Source of the DNA: Rhodohalobacter sulfatireducens
Lineage (GTDB): Bacteria; Bacteroidota; Rhodothermia; Balneolales; Balneolaceae
Assembly (NCBI RefSeq): GCF_022012475.1
Contig: NZ_JAKLWS010000005.1
Location: 124,001-188,000 of the forward strand
Reading direction: 5' to 3'
DNA length: 64,000 bases
In this document: positions 28,868-37,324 of the stretch, piece after piece
Numbering within the stretch: position 1 is the first letter of the stretch
How the letters are laid out: each line of letters starts with the position of its first letter
The notes under the pieces: generated by a model
Told to the model about the DNA's origin: nothing
The model's input: the letters and a program-made list of their open reading frames with translations, nothing else
Databases searched by the model: none
Program-made: the position numbers and the translations under genes

Positions 28868-30409
28868 CTAATCCACTTTCAACGTACCCTCAGGATACTT
28901 TTCATCCAGATCTCTCAAATCGATATTCAGGTCTCCACGCAAATATTTATCAAAGAATGCGAGTGAATACTCGTTGATCAGTTCCGTGGCATAATACGGA
29001 TCCGCATCTCCTGCTTCGTTTATGGACTGAAGAGGTATCAAAAAGGGAATATCACTGAAATTACTGTGGCCAAAACCATTTACTTTTAAATCGTAGATAA
29101 CTGTATCACTCCCATTGTGATAGATCAAATCGTTCGGAGCAAACGTAGCTGAATCCCGAACAGCTTCAATTCTAAGAAATGGATGTGCAAGTGTTGAATC
29201 GATCATATCTGCCCACTGGGCGCCATCCCAGTTAATACCCGCTTTTACTCTTCGATCGGTGAGCATAAGCTGACCGGCAGTTGCCCCACCTGCTGAATGG
29301 CCAAATGCCCCGATCTTATCCAGATTTAATTTGCCGGAAAATCGATTATTGGCTTGTGAGTTCATCCCTTGCAATTCATCGATCACAAATGATAGATCTT
29401 CAGCCCATTTGCGCATCATCTCTGCATTGGGATATAGATCAGATATTTCGCGAATAATATCTCGTTTAACCGAATCGCTGCCAGCAGCCCAAAATTTCTC
29501 TTCGAGTTTTACAATCTGTTCCCAGACATTTTCAAAATTTTTAGATTCATACCGGTAATCAAAAGAAACCTTTCTGCCATCCGGGTAAACCGTTGCCACC
29601 GATTGATAGGGATGATTAACCGCAAAAATTATGTAACCGTGACTGGCAATTTCACCCATAAACGATGAATATGTTGCAGGCGGAACATTATATCCATGAG
29701 AAAAAAGAAGTACCGGAAACGTAGCTTCTTGATCAGATACGTGCAGATTTTCATAAGCAAAGGTTTCAATATGCTTCAGATGGTTCAAAGTAAATGCCGG
29801 TAGTCCATATTTCTTTGCAAAATATTCCGCTTCAAACGGGTGCATATAGTCCATTTGGGTACCACCGGAATTTGAATTATCTGAAGGATACCAGGCACGA
29901 ACCATCAACGTTCGATGATCGTCCGGGTCTTCTGTGATGATCTCCTCCCTGTTGGTATCCTCGAGCATTAAGGTTGTTGTGCCCACCATATATGAGCCTG
30001 TGGGTTCAGGAAGTTCAAAAACCGGAAGTATAGATCCTAAAGCGGCGGATACAATCAATAGAAGAATTGCACCAAATCCGCCAATAAATCGCCCCCATTT
30101 CCGATCCTGAATGGCTGATAATTTACTTGGATGATTCAAGAGCCGAATCGAATTCAAAAGGAAGAGAAAAGTTAGAAAATAAGCCGGAATCATTTGCCAT
30201 CGAACTCCTTCAAACAGTGCATGCAGAAGCAGGAATAGGAGTGCAAGAAAAGGCAAATAGTGAAGAAACTTCGCTCTGTTAGCTGGTTTAAGGAACAGTG
30301 TGCAGGCAGAAGTAGATAGAGAGATCAGAGCACATATTTCAAAAAATTGCATAGCAATATTAGATCTTTGATTGTGAGACCCGGATAGTAAAACCGGGAC
30401 TCGATTCAT
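28868..30409 (-). CDS. PAF-acetylhydrolase-like membrane hydrolase
   Basis: A 513-residue protein with about four N-terminal membrane helices (~20-135) and an alpha/beta-hydrolase domain like platelet-activating-factor acetylhydrolase. The nucleophile is Ser in FGHSAGGATAG, the acid probably Asp in NWDGAQWAD, and the base His in NGFGHSNFSD. HGYNVPPATYSS fits the oxyanion region. It may hydrolyse short or oxidised acyl esters of lipids. The frame opens at 30409; the internal ATG at 30352 (MQFFEICALI) places the first helix directly after the start and is equally plausible. The MotA/ExbB-like gene lies 49 bp upstream on the same strand. Confidence 0.75.
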   Translation of the reverse strand: MNRVPVLLSGSHNQRSNIAMQFFEICALISLSTSACTLFLKPANRAKFLHYLPFLALLFLLLHALFEGVRWQMIPAYFLTFLFLLNSIRLLNHPSKLSAIQDRKWGRFIGGFGAILLLIVSAALGSILPVFELPEPTGSYMVGTTTLMLEDTNREEIITEDPDDHRTLMVRAWYPSDNSNSGGTQMDYMHPFEAEYFAKKYGLPAFTLNHLKHIETFAYENLHVSDQEATFPVLLFSHGYNVPPATYSSFMGEIASHGYIIFAVNHPYQSVATVYPDGRKVSFDYRYESKNFENVWEQIVKLEEKFWAAGSDSVKRDIIREISDLYPNAEMMRKWAEDLSFVIDELQGMNSQANNRFSGKLNLDKIGAFGHSAGGATAGQLMLTDRRVKAGINWDGAQWADMIDSTLAHPFLRIEAVRDSATFAPNDLIYHNGSDTVIYDLKVNGFGHSNFSDIPFLIPLQSINEAGDADPYYATELINEYSLAFFDKYLRGDLNIDLRDLDEKYPEGTLKVD

Positions 30410-30458
30410 TTTTTAAGGAAGCAGGTTGTAGAGACAGTTTGAAAGAAGAGTGGCTGTT

Positions 30459-30818
30459 TTACTCTCTGCCCGTCAATAATTTCAACCCAAAATAGAATAG
30501 CCAGGCGATAACGAAAATAGTCATCCCGTAAAGAGTCGTGATCATTGACACTTTCAACCCGCCGGCCAACAGAGCCGGAGAAACATCCCCAGCAGCCTCA
30601 ATTGCATTAAAGGCTTGATAAAGGCCTAAGAATTGACCAAAGATGCCAAAAATAAATCCAAAAATACCTATCTCTTTCACTAACGAAACTGATTTAGAAC
30701 TGGAACCATCTCTTTTGATTTTAATCAATGAATAGACTGCCGTTGCAATTAATGCAACCAAAATAATTGTTAATATGCCCATAAAAAGCGGGCCGCCGGC
30801 ATAAAATAGATCAAACAT
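30459..30818 (-). CDS. Orphan MotA/TolQ/ExbB-family channel-like protein
   Basis: About 119 residues with three hydrophobic segments. It begins MFDLFYAGGPLFMGILTIIL, then has a conserved-type loop (VKEIGIFGFIFGIFGQFLGLYQAFNAIE), then AGGLKVSMITTLYGMTIFVIAW, which matches the last two helices of ExbB/TolQ-type proton channels. No ExbD/TolR gene is adjacent, and the large cytoplasmic loop is short, so energy transduction cannot be assumed. I chose ATG 30818 because it follows a weak AGG and starts at a hydrophobic helix; the frame extends to 30848. It is divergent from a LytTR regulator. Confidence 0.7.
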   Translation of the reverse strand: MFDLFYAGGPLFMGILTIILVALIATAVYSLIKIKRDGSSSKSVSLVKEIGIFGFIFGIFGQFLGLYQAFNAIEAAGDVSPALLAGGLKVSMITTLYGMTIFVIAWLFYFGLKLLTGRE

Positions 30819-30963
30819 GATTTTTACCTGTTTTAAATTAATGTTCATAAGAAATGTATCTTAAGCAAGCTCTTTTCGGCAAGGTAGAAACCCAACCTAA
30901 AGATGTTATTCGTCGATAAAAGATGGTTTTTTGACATATAATCAGGATTTTTAGTCAAAAAAA

Positions 30964-31731
30964 ATGAAGGCAGGCAAACATATACTTTTTTGGTTTTTAG
31001 CCGGTGCGATACTTGTCGTAGGCTTTGGAAATAGTTATGGTGACTATATTAAGAGCTTCTATTTTGTCACCTTCTTGCTGCCGGTAGCGATGGCTACCTC
31101 ATATTTCTTCAACTATTACCTGGTACCAAAATTCCTACTTGAACAAAACTATGTTCAGTTTACAATTTATACGATATACACCATAATCGTATCACTCTAC
31201 CTGGAGATGGTTGTCGTTACAATTTCATTTGTTGTCCTGGCAAACTACAACTATGACCAACTCGACCCGATGATGACAAACATATTCGTACTCGGGTTTG
31301 CTGTGTATCTTATTGTACTCATAAAGGCCTTCTATCTTCTCTTCCTGCGTGTGAAAAACAATGAATTCAAAGTCCAGCAGCTGGTTGAAGAAAAAGAGGC
31401 GTTGAAAACAGAATTTATTACGGTTCGGGCAGATCGAAAAAATCACCAGGTGAAACTGGATGAGATCACATATATCGAAAGCCTCAGCGACTATGTTAAG
31501 ATTCACTTCAACAATCAAACCCTTACAACAAGGGAAACAATCACTTCTTTTGATAAATCTCTTCCTGAGACCTTTATCCGAATTCACCGCTCATATATCG
31601 TTAATCAAGATCACGTGAGTAATTTCAATTCAACCTCAGTAGATATTGGTGATTTAGAATTGCCAATCAGCCGAACTTATAAATCTGATGCGATTGCTTT
31701 ACTTGAAGGGTCTCACTCCTCAGTCTCGTAA
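30964..31731 (+). CDS. Membrane-embedded LytTR transcription regulator
   Basis: A 255-residue regulator. Four hydrophobic segments occupy ~1-125, then a short coiled linker (VKNNEFKVQQLVEEKEALK), then a LytTR DNA-binding domain (~145-250). Landmarks are LDEITYIESLSDYVKIH, FIRIHRSYIVNQDHV and LELPISRTYK. It has no receiver domain, so it resembles one-component membrane LytTR proteins that sense a membrane or external signal directly. It is divergent from the ExbB-like/PAF-AH-like pair across ~145 bp and may control it. The choline transporter is convergent downstream. Confidence 0.85.
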   Translation: MKAGKHILFWFLAGAILVVGFGNSYGDYIKSFYFVTFLLPVAMATSYFFNYYLVPKFLLEQNYVQFTIYTIYTIIVSLYLEMVVVTISFVVLANYNYDQLDPMMTNIFVLGFAVYLIVLIKAFYLLFLRVKNNEFKVQQLVEEKEALKTEFITVRADRKNHQVKLDEITYIESLSDYVKIHFNNQTLTTRETITSFDKSLPETFIRIHRSYIVNQDHVSNFNSTSVDIGDLELPISRTYKSDAIALLEGSHSSVS

Positions 31732-31737
31732 AAAAGA

Positions 31738-33315
31738 TCAACGCAAAAGTGATCGAATTCTGGAGACAACTATAATTGTCATTAAACCCGATACCATCGC
31801 CAATGTTCGGAAAGGAAACAGGTTTACCCCGTCTTCAATCATAGGGTAAGGCAGTAAAATGGGAATTCCCAAAGTGACATCTCCCCCACCGAATCGAAGA
31901 ACGGCCGCAACCATAAATCCTGCAACTGCACCGGTTGCATTGGCTTTGGGGTCAAACAGTGCACAGACGAGTGCCGGGAAAAGTAAACAATACACAAAAT
32001 CGCTGCAGAGAAACCAAAGTTCATAAACACTTTGAATATTGAGGGCAATCAGCATTGCTGCTATCCCGATGATCCAAATCATTCTCTGGACAAGTTTTCG
32101 AAGTGATTTTGTATCAACATTTGGTTTGAAGAGTGGGCGGTATACGTTCCATCCCGACATGGATGAAGCAGAAAGTATGGATGAATCAGCCGAGGACATT
32201 ACAGCAGCAGCAACTGCACCCAAACCGATAATTCCTGCCCAGGCCGGTGTTAGGTATCGAATCACCCATGGCAAAATTGAAGCTGCATCTGGCGGTGCAG
32301 GAGCCCCAAGAGAACTCCAGTCGGCAACCTGACCCGCAATGCCAATCACAACAGCAGGAACGGCCGCAAGAAGGCACACAAAACCCGCAATGACCGATAA
32401 ACGAACCGCTGTTTTTTCATCACGAGAAGCGAGAACTCTTTGAAAGTACACTTGCCAGGGAATACCGCCGAGGCTAAGTAAAAGAGCATAATCCCACCAG
32501 TTCCAGTAATAGTTCCCGAGCGCTTCTTTGCTGGGCAGAAAACTTGCGGCAGCACCAAACTGTTGTTGATATTGATCCCAGGCCGCCGGCCATCCTCCAA
32601 CTGCATCAAGCGCAAAAGGGAGTGTGAGAGTAAGCCCGACAAAAAGCAGGATAAGTTGTATAAAGTCAGTTAATGCAACCGCCCAGAGTCCTCCAAGGGC
32701 GGTATACGCTATGGTAATTACGGCGGAAAGAACAATTGCCGTTTCTGTATCCAATCCGGCGATGGCACCAAACGTAGTGCCAAGGGCCGTGAGAATTGCT
32801 GCAGTCCAAAATATTTCTCCGGAGAGAGCGGGAAGAAAAAATAGAGCTGATACCCGTTTCCCGAATTTCTCCTCCAGCGGATCCAACATGGTTCGATATC
32901 CCTTACGCCTCATCTTTCGGGCAAAAAACAGTCCACCAATAATCAGGCTCAACGCATATCCCCAGGGAGCTTGCACCCACACCAATCCAGAACTGTAGGT
33001 ATATTCTGCTGTTCCATTAATGTAGCCCCCTCCCACCCAGGTTGCACTCATGGTAAAAATCGCGAGAAAAAGTGGAAGTTGCCGGCCAGCAAGTAGAAAG
33101 CTGTCGGTATCATTATCTTTTCGGAGCTGTGTGGCATAGGCTCCAATCCCAAAGATCAGGGAGTAGAAAACCATCATAGAAAGATAAGCCGGCCAGCTCA
33201 GGGGATTGTCCGTAAAGAAATGGATTCCAAGTCCGCCCACTAACAAAAGCCCAATCAACCATAGTGCCGGACGCAATGCCCCCAGAAATCCGTTTTTCAT
33301 TTTTTCATTATTCAT
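31738..33315 (-). CDS. SLC5A7/CHT1-like sodium-choline symporter
   Basis: A 525-residue SSS-family transporter with ~13 helices. It shares unusually long signatures with animal high-affinity choline transporters: ATWVGGGYINGTAE, APWGYALSLIIGGLFFA, KGYRTMLDPLEEKFGKR, GGIPWQVYFQRVLAS and AAVMSSADSSILSASSM. It should import choline with Na+. The frame opens at 33366, but ATG 33315 (or 33300) leaves a short cytoplasmic N-terminus and avoids overlap with the divergent gene. That gene is phosphatidylcholine synthase, 61 bp away, which supports choline as substrate. Confidence 0.88.
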   Translation of the reverse strand: MNNEKMKNGFLGALRPALWLIGLLLVGGLGIHFFTDNPLSWPAYLSMMVFYSLIFGIGAYATQLRKDNDTDSFLLAGRQLPLFLAIFTMSATWVGGGYINGTAEYTYSSGLVWVQAPWGYALSLIIGGLFFARKMRRKGYRTMLDPLEEKFGKRVSALFFLPALSGEIFWTAAILTALGTTFGAIAGLDTETAIVLSAVITIAYTALGGLWAVALTDFIQLILLFVGLTLTLPFALDAVGGWPAAWDQYQQQFGAAASFLPSKEALGNYYWNWWDYALLLSLGGIPWQVYFQRVLASRDEKTAVRLSVIAGFVCLLAAVPAVVIGIAGQVADWSSLGAPAPPDAASILPWVIRYLTPAWAGIIGLGAVAAAVMSSADSSILSASSMSGWNVYRPLFKPNVDTKSLRKLVQRMIWIIGIAAMLIALNIQSVYELWFLCSDFVYCLLFPALVCALFDPKANATGAVAGFMVAAVLRFGGGDVTLGIPILLPYPMIEDGVNLFPFRTLAMVSGLMTIIVVSRIRSLLR

Positions 33316-33376
33316 TCTTCGGCAAAAAATAGTTATATATGCTGACACTTCTAACAGCAATATCAATCAGATAAAC

Positions 33377-34078
33377 ATGAAGTTGGAACGACTGAAGGCA
33401 TGGCTCGTTCATATTTTTACTGCAAGTGGAGTTATAACCGTATTTATGGCCCTCATTGCAGCTGCTGAAAATGATTTTAGAGCCGCTATGTTGTGGCTCA
33501 TCGCGGCTCAACTGATCGATGGAGTGGATGGCACACTGGCCCGGCGTTACAAAGTTCAGGAGGTACTTCCTAATGTAAGCGGTAAAAGTATCGACTTTGT
33601 GATAGACTTCTGCGGCTATGCAGTTGTACCTGCTTTTATAATTTATCAAGCTCCATTGATGCAAGAATGGATTGATCTGTTTATGGCTCTTCTGATTGTC
33701 TTTACCTCTGCAATTTACTACGGCAGAACCGGAATGATTACTGACGATTATTATTTTAAGGGATTCCCGGTAATGTGGAACATGGCGGCATTCTATTTTA
33801 TTTTCATTTTCAATTTTCCCGCAACTCTCAATGCCATCCTGCTCTTCTTGCTTGCCTTGATGCAGTTCCTGCCAATAAAATTTGCTTACCCGAGTATGAC
33901 GATCCGTTGGAGGCCTTTCACATTAATTTTTACAGCAATTCTTTTGGTTTCCATGACAGGCTTACTCATTTTTTATCCCGACTATCCTGGTTTTTTGTAT
34001 TGGGGTCCTATTGTCAGCCTTGTATACTTTGCTTTTTTTGGATTTGCAGCAACCTTCATTCATGAGGAGGATTTCTAA
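33377..34078 (+). CDS. pcs: Phosphatidylcholine synthase
   Basis: A 233-residue CDP-alcohol phosphotransferase that condenses CDP-diacylglycerol with choline to phosphatidylcholine in one step, in the inner membrane. It has VHIFTASG near the start, the catalytic CDP-AP signature DGVDGTLARRYKVQEVLPN followed by SGKSIDFVIDF, YYFKGFPVMWNM in the middle, and ~8 helices, all in the order of rhizobial Pcs. The frame is open upstream to 33206, but ATG 33377 gives the family N-terminus (MKLERLKAWLVHIFTASG). It is divergent from the CHT-like choline symporter, forming an uptake-and-use module. Confidence 0.93.
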   Translation: MKLERLKAWLVHIFTASGVITVFMALIAAAENDFRAAMLWLIAAQLIDGVDGTLARRYKVQEVLPNVSGKSIDFVIDFCGYAVVPAFIIYQAPLMQEWIDLFMALLIVFTSAIYYGRTGMITDDYYFKGFPVMWNMAAFYFIFIFNFPATLNAILLFLLALMQFLPIKFAYPSMTIRWRPFTLIFTAILLVSMTGLLIFYPDYPGFLYWGPIVSLVYFAFFGFAATFIHEEDF

Positions 34079-34209
34079 TAATTCTCGAAATCCATTTTTA
34101 AAAATCATATTGTCTTTCAATCAAAAAGTATTTGAGTATATCTCCTTTGAAATGATTTGACTATATTATCGTTTAATAAAGTGTATTTATTTAATAGAAA
34201 AGCGCTTTT

Positions 34210-35154
34210 ATGACTGAAGACGAGAAACGGGAAGCATTCCGGGAACGAATTGATAAAGGTGAAAAAATTGAACCTAAAGACTGGATGCCCGAACAATACA
34301 AACAACAGTTAATTCGCATGATGAGCCAGCATGCCCATTCCGAAATTGTAGGCATGCTGCCGGAAGGAAACTGGATTACAAGAGCTCCCTCCCTGAAACG
34401 AAAGATTGTACTGCTTGCAAAAGTTCAGGATGAGGCCGGCCACGGAATGTATCTTTACAGTGCTACTGAAACCTTGGGAGTTCGGCGGCAGGATTTAATC
34501 GAAGATTACCTTTATGGCACTGCCAAGTATTCAAGCATATTCAACTATCCCACGTTAACATTCGCCGATATTTGTGTGATTGGATGGCTCGTCGATGGCG
34601 CAGCGATTGTAAATCAAACCATGTTGGCGAAATCATCTTACGGACCCTATTCGCGAGCAAACATTCGCATTTGCAAGGAGGAAAGTTTTCACAAGAAACA
34701 GGGATATGAAATGCTCGCAAAAATGGCTGATGGGACATCGGACCAGCAAAAAATGGCTCAAGATGCTGTTAACCGTTGGTGGTGGCCAACATTGATGATG
34801 TTCGGTCCTCACGATGAAGATTCTCCAAACAGCGCAGAACTGATCAAGTGGGGAGTGAAAACCAAAACAAATGATGAGCTCCGACAGGATTTTGTGGACA
34901 GAACCGTCATGGAAGCCAAGGCGATTGGCGTTACTCTCCCCGATCCGGAACTTAAATATAACGAGGAAACCGGGCACTGGGAGTTTGGTGAAATTCCATG
35001 GGATGAATTTTGGAGTGTTATAAAGGGCAACGGCCCGATGAATCGTGAACGAATGAAGACGCGCAGAAAAGCCTATGAAGAGGGTGAGTGGGTTCGAGAA
35101 GCGGCAATGGAATATGCAAGAAAAAGGAAATTGAAAGATGAAAAGGCTTCATAA
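34210..35154 (+). CDS. paaA: Phenylacetyl-CoA epoxidase subunit PaaA (catalytic)
   Basis: The 314-residue catalytic subunit of the di-iron multicomponent epoxidase that converts phenylacetyl-CoA to its ring 1,2-epoxide with O2 and NADPH. Iron-ligand motifs are visible: DEAGH in [14 protein letters not shown] and the EESFH box in [38 protein letters not shown] at the start is typical of PaaA. It is the first gene of a cluster running paaA-B-C-D-G-H-I on this strand. The spacers are 100-180 bp, longer than a tight operon, and contain repeats. Confidence 0.96.
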   Translation: MTEDEKREAFRERIDKGEKIEPKDWMPEQYKQQLIRMMSQHAHSEIVGMLPEGNWITRAPSLKRKIVLLAKVQDEAGHGMYLYSATETLGVRRQDLIEDYLYGTAKYSSIFNYPTLTFADICVIGWLVDGAAIVNQTMLAKSSYGPYSRANIRICKEESFHKKQGYEMLAKMADGTSDQQKMAQDAVNRWWWPTLMMFGPHDEDSPNSAELIKWGVKTKTNDELRQDFVDRTVMEAKAIGVTLPDPELKYNEETGHWEFGEIPWDEFWSVIKGNGPMNRERMKTRRKAYEEGEWVREAAMEYARKRKLKDEKAS

Positions 35155-35292
35155 AATTCTCTCCTCTTGGGAGAGGAAAGTAAAATAAGCGTTTAGCGAA
35201 TGAACACGGGGTGGGTTAAACCTTTTATCTGTATAAAACCAGATTATTATTCAAATCTAAAATACGCCACCCTAAAAAATAAATTTTCAACA

Positions 35293-35598
35293 ATGTCCGA
35301 AAATTCTAAAAACAAAACTGAATGGCCGCTTTGGGAAGTTTTCTATCAACCCAAAGATGGGAAACCGTTTGAACATGCCGGCAGCATACACGCCGCCGAT
35401 TCAGAGATGGCATTACAAAATGCACGTGATACCTATGCACGGAGAAATGAAGGAATTGCCATTTGGGTAGTTCCATCTGATCAGATTACTGCATCCACCA
35501 CAGAGGACGAGGAACCATTCTTTGATCCGGCTGATGACAAACCCTATCGGCACCCGCAATTTTACAGTACACCGAGAGCGGTTAAAAAGAGGAAATAA
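35293..35598 (+). CDS. paaB: Phenylacetyl-CoA epoxidase subunit PaaB
   Basis: A 101-residue PaaB subunit of the epoxidase complex, thought to bridge PaaA-PaaC units. WPLWEVFYQPKDGKPFEHAG and the later ALQNARDTYARRNEG are family signatures, and the C-terminal half (FFDPADDKPYRHPQFY) fits PaaB. The open frame begins at 35200, but ATG 35293 (MSENSKNKTEWPLWEV) gives the normal length and composition. It starts 138 bp after paaA. Confidence 0.94.
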   Translation: MSENSKNKTEWPLWEVFYQPKDGKPFEHAGSIHAADSEMALQNARDTYARRNEGIAIWVVPSDQITASTTEDEEPFFDPADDKPYRHPQFYSTPRAVKKRK

Positions 35599-35608
35599 AT
35601 GAATAGTA

Positions 35609-35680
35609 AGTAGCAAGAATTGAGTATCAGGACTTTCTCGTCTATCAATAATTGCTACTCGAAACTTAATACTTGTTACT
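35609..35680. repeat. Inverted repeat between paaB and paaC
   Basis: agtagcaagaattgagtat (35609-35627) is an imperfect reverse complement of the segment at 35662-35680. The adjoining DNA repeats ACTCGAAACTTAATACTT and ACTCGATACTTAATACTT in tandem. It sits in the 102-bp spacer before paaC. The words resemble those flanking 18477-18690. It may form a stem-loop within the paa transcript. Confidence 0.5.
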
Positions 35681-35700
35681 CGATACTTAATACTTAACCT

Positions 35701-36489
35701 ATGAGCACCACCGATATCAAACCAAAAACTAAAGTGAAGCTACTCGTTGAAATGATACTTCGGCTGGCAGACGACCGTCTGATTCATGGCCATCGACTTT
35801 CAGAGTGGACAGGCCATGGCCCGGAATTGGAGGAAGATCTTGCACTTGCTAATATGGCCCTCGATATGATTGGGCACGCTGCAGCTCTGTATGGATATGC
35901 CGCTGGGATTGAGGGAAAAGAGGATGAAGATTATTACGCGTATTTCCGCGATGACATCGATTTTAAAAATGTGGCGATGGTAGAGCTTCCCAAAGGCGAC
36001 TTTGCATTTACAATGGCTCGCCAATTTCTATTTAGTGCATACAGTTATTTCCTGTATCAAAAACTGATCGAGACTGTTCAGGATGAACAATTCAACGGGA
36101 TGCTACAGAAACACTTCAAGGAGATAAAATATCATTTGCGACACAGCCGGGAATGGATTTTACGGTTGGGGGATGGAACTGAAGAGAGTCACAAAAGAAT
36201 CCAGGGTGCTTTCGATGAAATCTGGATGTACACCGGAGAACTTTTTGATTTAGATGAGGTGGATCAATCTGCGATTGAACAGGGTTTATTTGTGGATGTT
36301 ACTACTTTCAAAGATGAGTGGAAAAATTTGGTTAATGAAGTATTAGAAGAAGCTACTCTCGATGTTCCTGATGACGATCAATACATGTTTTCAGGAGCGA
36401 GACAGGGCCGGCATACTGAGTATTTAGGCAGATTGCTTGCTGAAATGCAGTTCTTGAGAAGATCATACCCGGATGCAGAGTGGAAGTGA
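35701..36489 (+). CDS. paaC: Phenylacetyl-CoA epoxidase subunit PaaC (structural)
   Basis: A 262-residue non-catalytic partner of PaaA. ADDRLIHGHRLSEWTGHGPELEEDLALANMALDMIGHA and MARQFLFSAYSYFLYQ are characteristic. The metal-ligand set of PaaA is not kept, as expected for the PaaC structural subunit. It pairs with PaaA in the core heterodimers of the complex. It follows paaB by 102 bp and precedes a MITE-like repeat. Confidence 0.95.
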   Translation: MSTTDIKPKTKVKLLVEMILRLADDRLIHGHRLSEWTGHGPELEEDLALANMALDMIGHAAALYGYAAGIEGKEDEDYYAYFRDDIDFKNVAMVELPKGDFAFTMARQFLFSAYSYFLYQKLIETVQDEQFNGMLQKHFKEIKYHLRHSREWILRLGDGTEESHKRIQGAFDEIWMYTGELFDLDEVDQSAIEQGLFVDVTTFKDEWKNLVNEVLEEATLDVPDDDQYMFSGARQGRHTEYLGRLLAEMQFLRRSYPDAEWK

Positions 36490-36491
36490 AA

Positions 36492-36623
36492 GTACAAAGG
36501 GCAGCTTGCCCGTTAATTCAAAATGAAGATCCAACTTACTAACAACTATTAAATGTATTGATGTTCCACTGTTTCTTACAATAAATCACGATTGTCAACT
36601 ACCGAACAAGCTGTCCGGCGTAC
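36492..36623. repeat. MITE-like ~131-bp repeat, copy 1 (before paaD)
   Basis: A 132-bp element beginning GTACAAAGGGCAGCTTGCCC and ending CCGAACAAGCTGTCCGGCGTAC (last 17 bases given here as part of the 36601-36623 end). The first ~41 bp and last ~30 bp closely match 37147-37277 in the same orientation, while the middle differs. The two ends are imperfect inverted repeats of each other (~24 nt), and each end is itself a hairpin. It occupies nearly the whole paaC-paaD spacer and ends 6 bp before the paaD start. Confidence 0.65.
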
Positions 36624-36629
36624 AACTGA

Positions 36630-37142
36630 ATGAACGAAACTGAACCCATATCAAAATCCAAGATCTGGTCGTGCCTTGAAGAAGTCTTCGATCCGGAGAT
36701 CCCCGTGTTAAATATCGTGGAGATGGGCATTGTGCGTGGTATTGAGATGGAATCTGAAATGGTGACCATTAAAATCACCCCAACATATTCCGGCTGCCCT
36801 GCGATGAATGCCATTGAAATGGAGATTCAAAAAAAACTTAATGAAAAAGGGATCGAATCATTCAGAGTTTTGACCGATTATAAAGAAACATGGACAACCG
36901 ATTGGATGACAAACGAGGCAAAACAAAAATTGAAAGAGTACGGCATCGCCCCTCCCGGTAAAACAGATGTCGATTCCGATAATTACCTTATTGGGTTAAA
37001 AAACTCACAAAAAACCGTGCCTTGCCCCTATTGCGATTCCACCGATACAAAACTGCAAAGTGAATTTGGCTCCACGGCCTGTAAAGCACAGTATTATTGC
37101 CATAGTTGTGACCAGCCCTTTGAACATTTTAAATGTATTTAA
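36630..37142 (+). CDS. paaD: Phenylacetyl-CoA epoxidase-associated PaaD
   Basis: A 170-residue protein, normal for PaaD. An N-terminal MIP18/DUF59-like domain (~1-85; EEVFDPEIPVLNIVEMGIV, TPTYSGCPAMNAIE) precedes a cysteine-rich C-terminus: CPYC, CHSC and a late Cys in FKCI. PaaD helps assemble or mature the iron centres of the epoxidase. A short ORF-free stretch surrounds it, because two copies of a 131-bp repeat flank it. The start is ATG 36630. Confidence 0.93.
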   Translation: MNETEPISKSKIWSCLEEVFDPEIPVLNIVEMGIVRGIEMESEMVTIKITPTYSGCPAMNAIEMEIQKKLNEKGIESFRVLTDYKETWTTDWMTNEAKQKLKEYGIAPPGKTDVDSDNYLIGLKNSQKTVPCPYCDSTDTKLQSEFGSTACKAQYYCHSCDQPFEHFKCI

Positions 37143-37146
37143 TACT

Positions 37147-37277
37147 GTACAACGGGTAGCCTGCCCGTTACTTTAAAATGAACAATCCAGTTATTTTTAA
37201 ATTTTTGAGATGAGATTTTTTTTGTTCAAAGCAAATAATCTGCGACTAACAACTGCCGGACAAGCTTTCCGGCGTAC
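37147..37277. repeat. MITE-like ~131-bp repeat, copy 2 (after paaD)
   Basis: A 131-bp element beginning 5 bp after the paaD stop. It starts GTACAACGGGTAGCCTGCCC and ends in a hairpin whose last bases are TTTCCGGCGTAC. Its ends match copy 1 (36492-36623), same orientation, similar length. The start and the reverse complement of the end share GTAC..CGG..AGC.TG.CCG. The A/T-rich centre is not shared with copy 1. Confidence 0.65.
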
Positions 37278-37324
37278 TTATTTCGGTCATACTTACATCT
37301 GCTAAATACTCAACACTTTAATGT

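Noticed and set aside
33206-33376. Upstream extension of the phosphatidylcholine synthase frame
   Set aside because: The extra 57 residues overlap the symporter and do not match Pcs N-termini; ATG 33377 gives the family start.
35200-35292. Upstream extension of paaB
   Set aside because: The added residues do not resemble PaaB, and ATG 35293 restores normal length.
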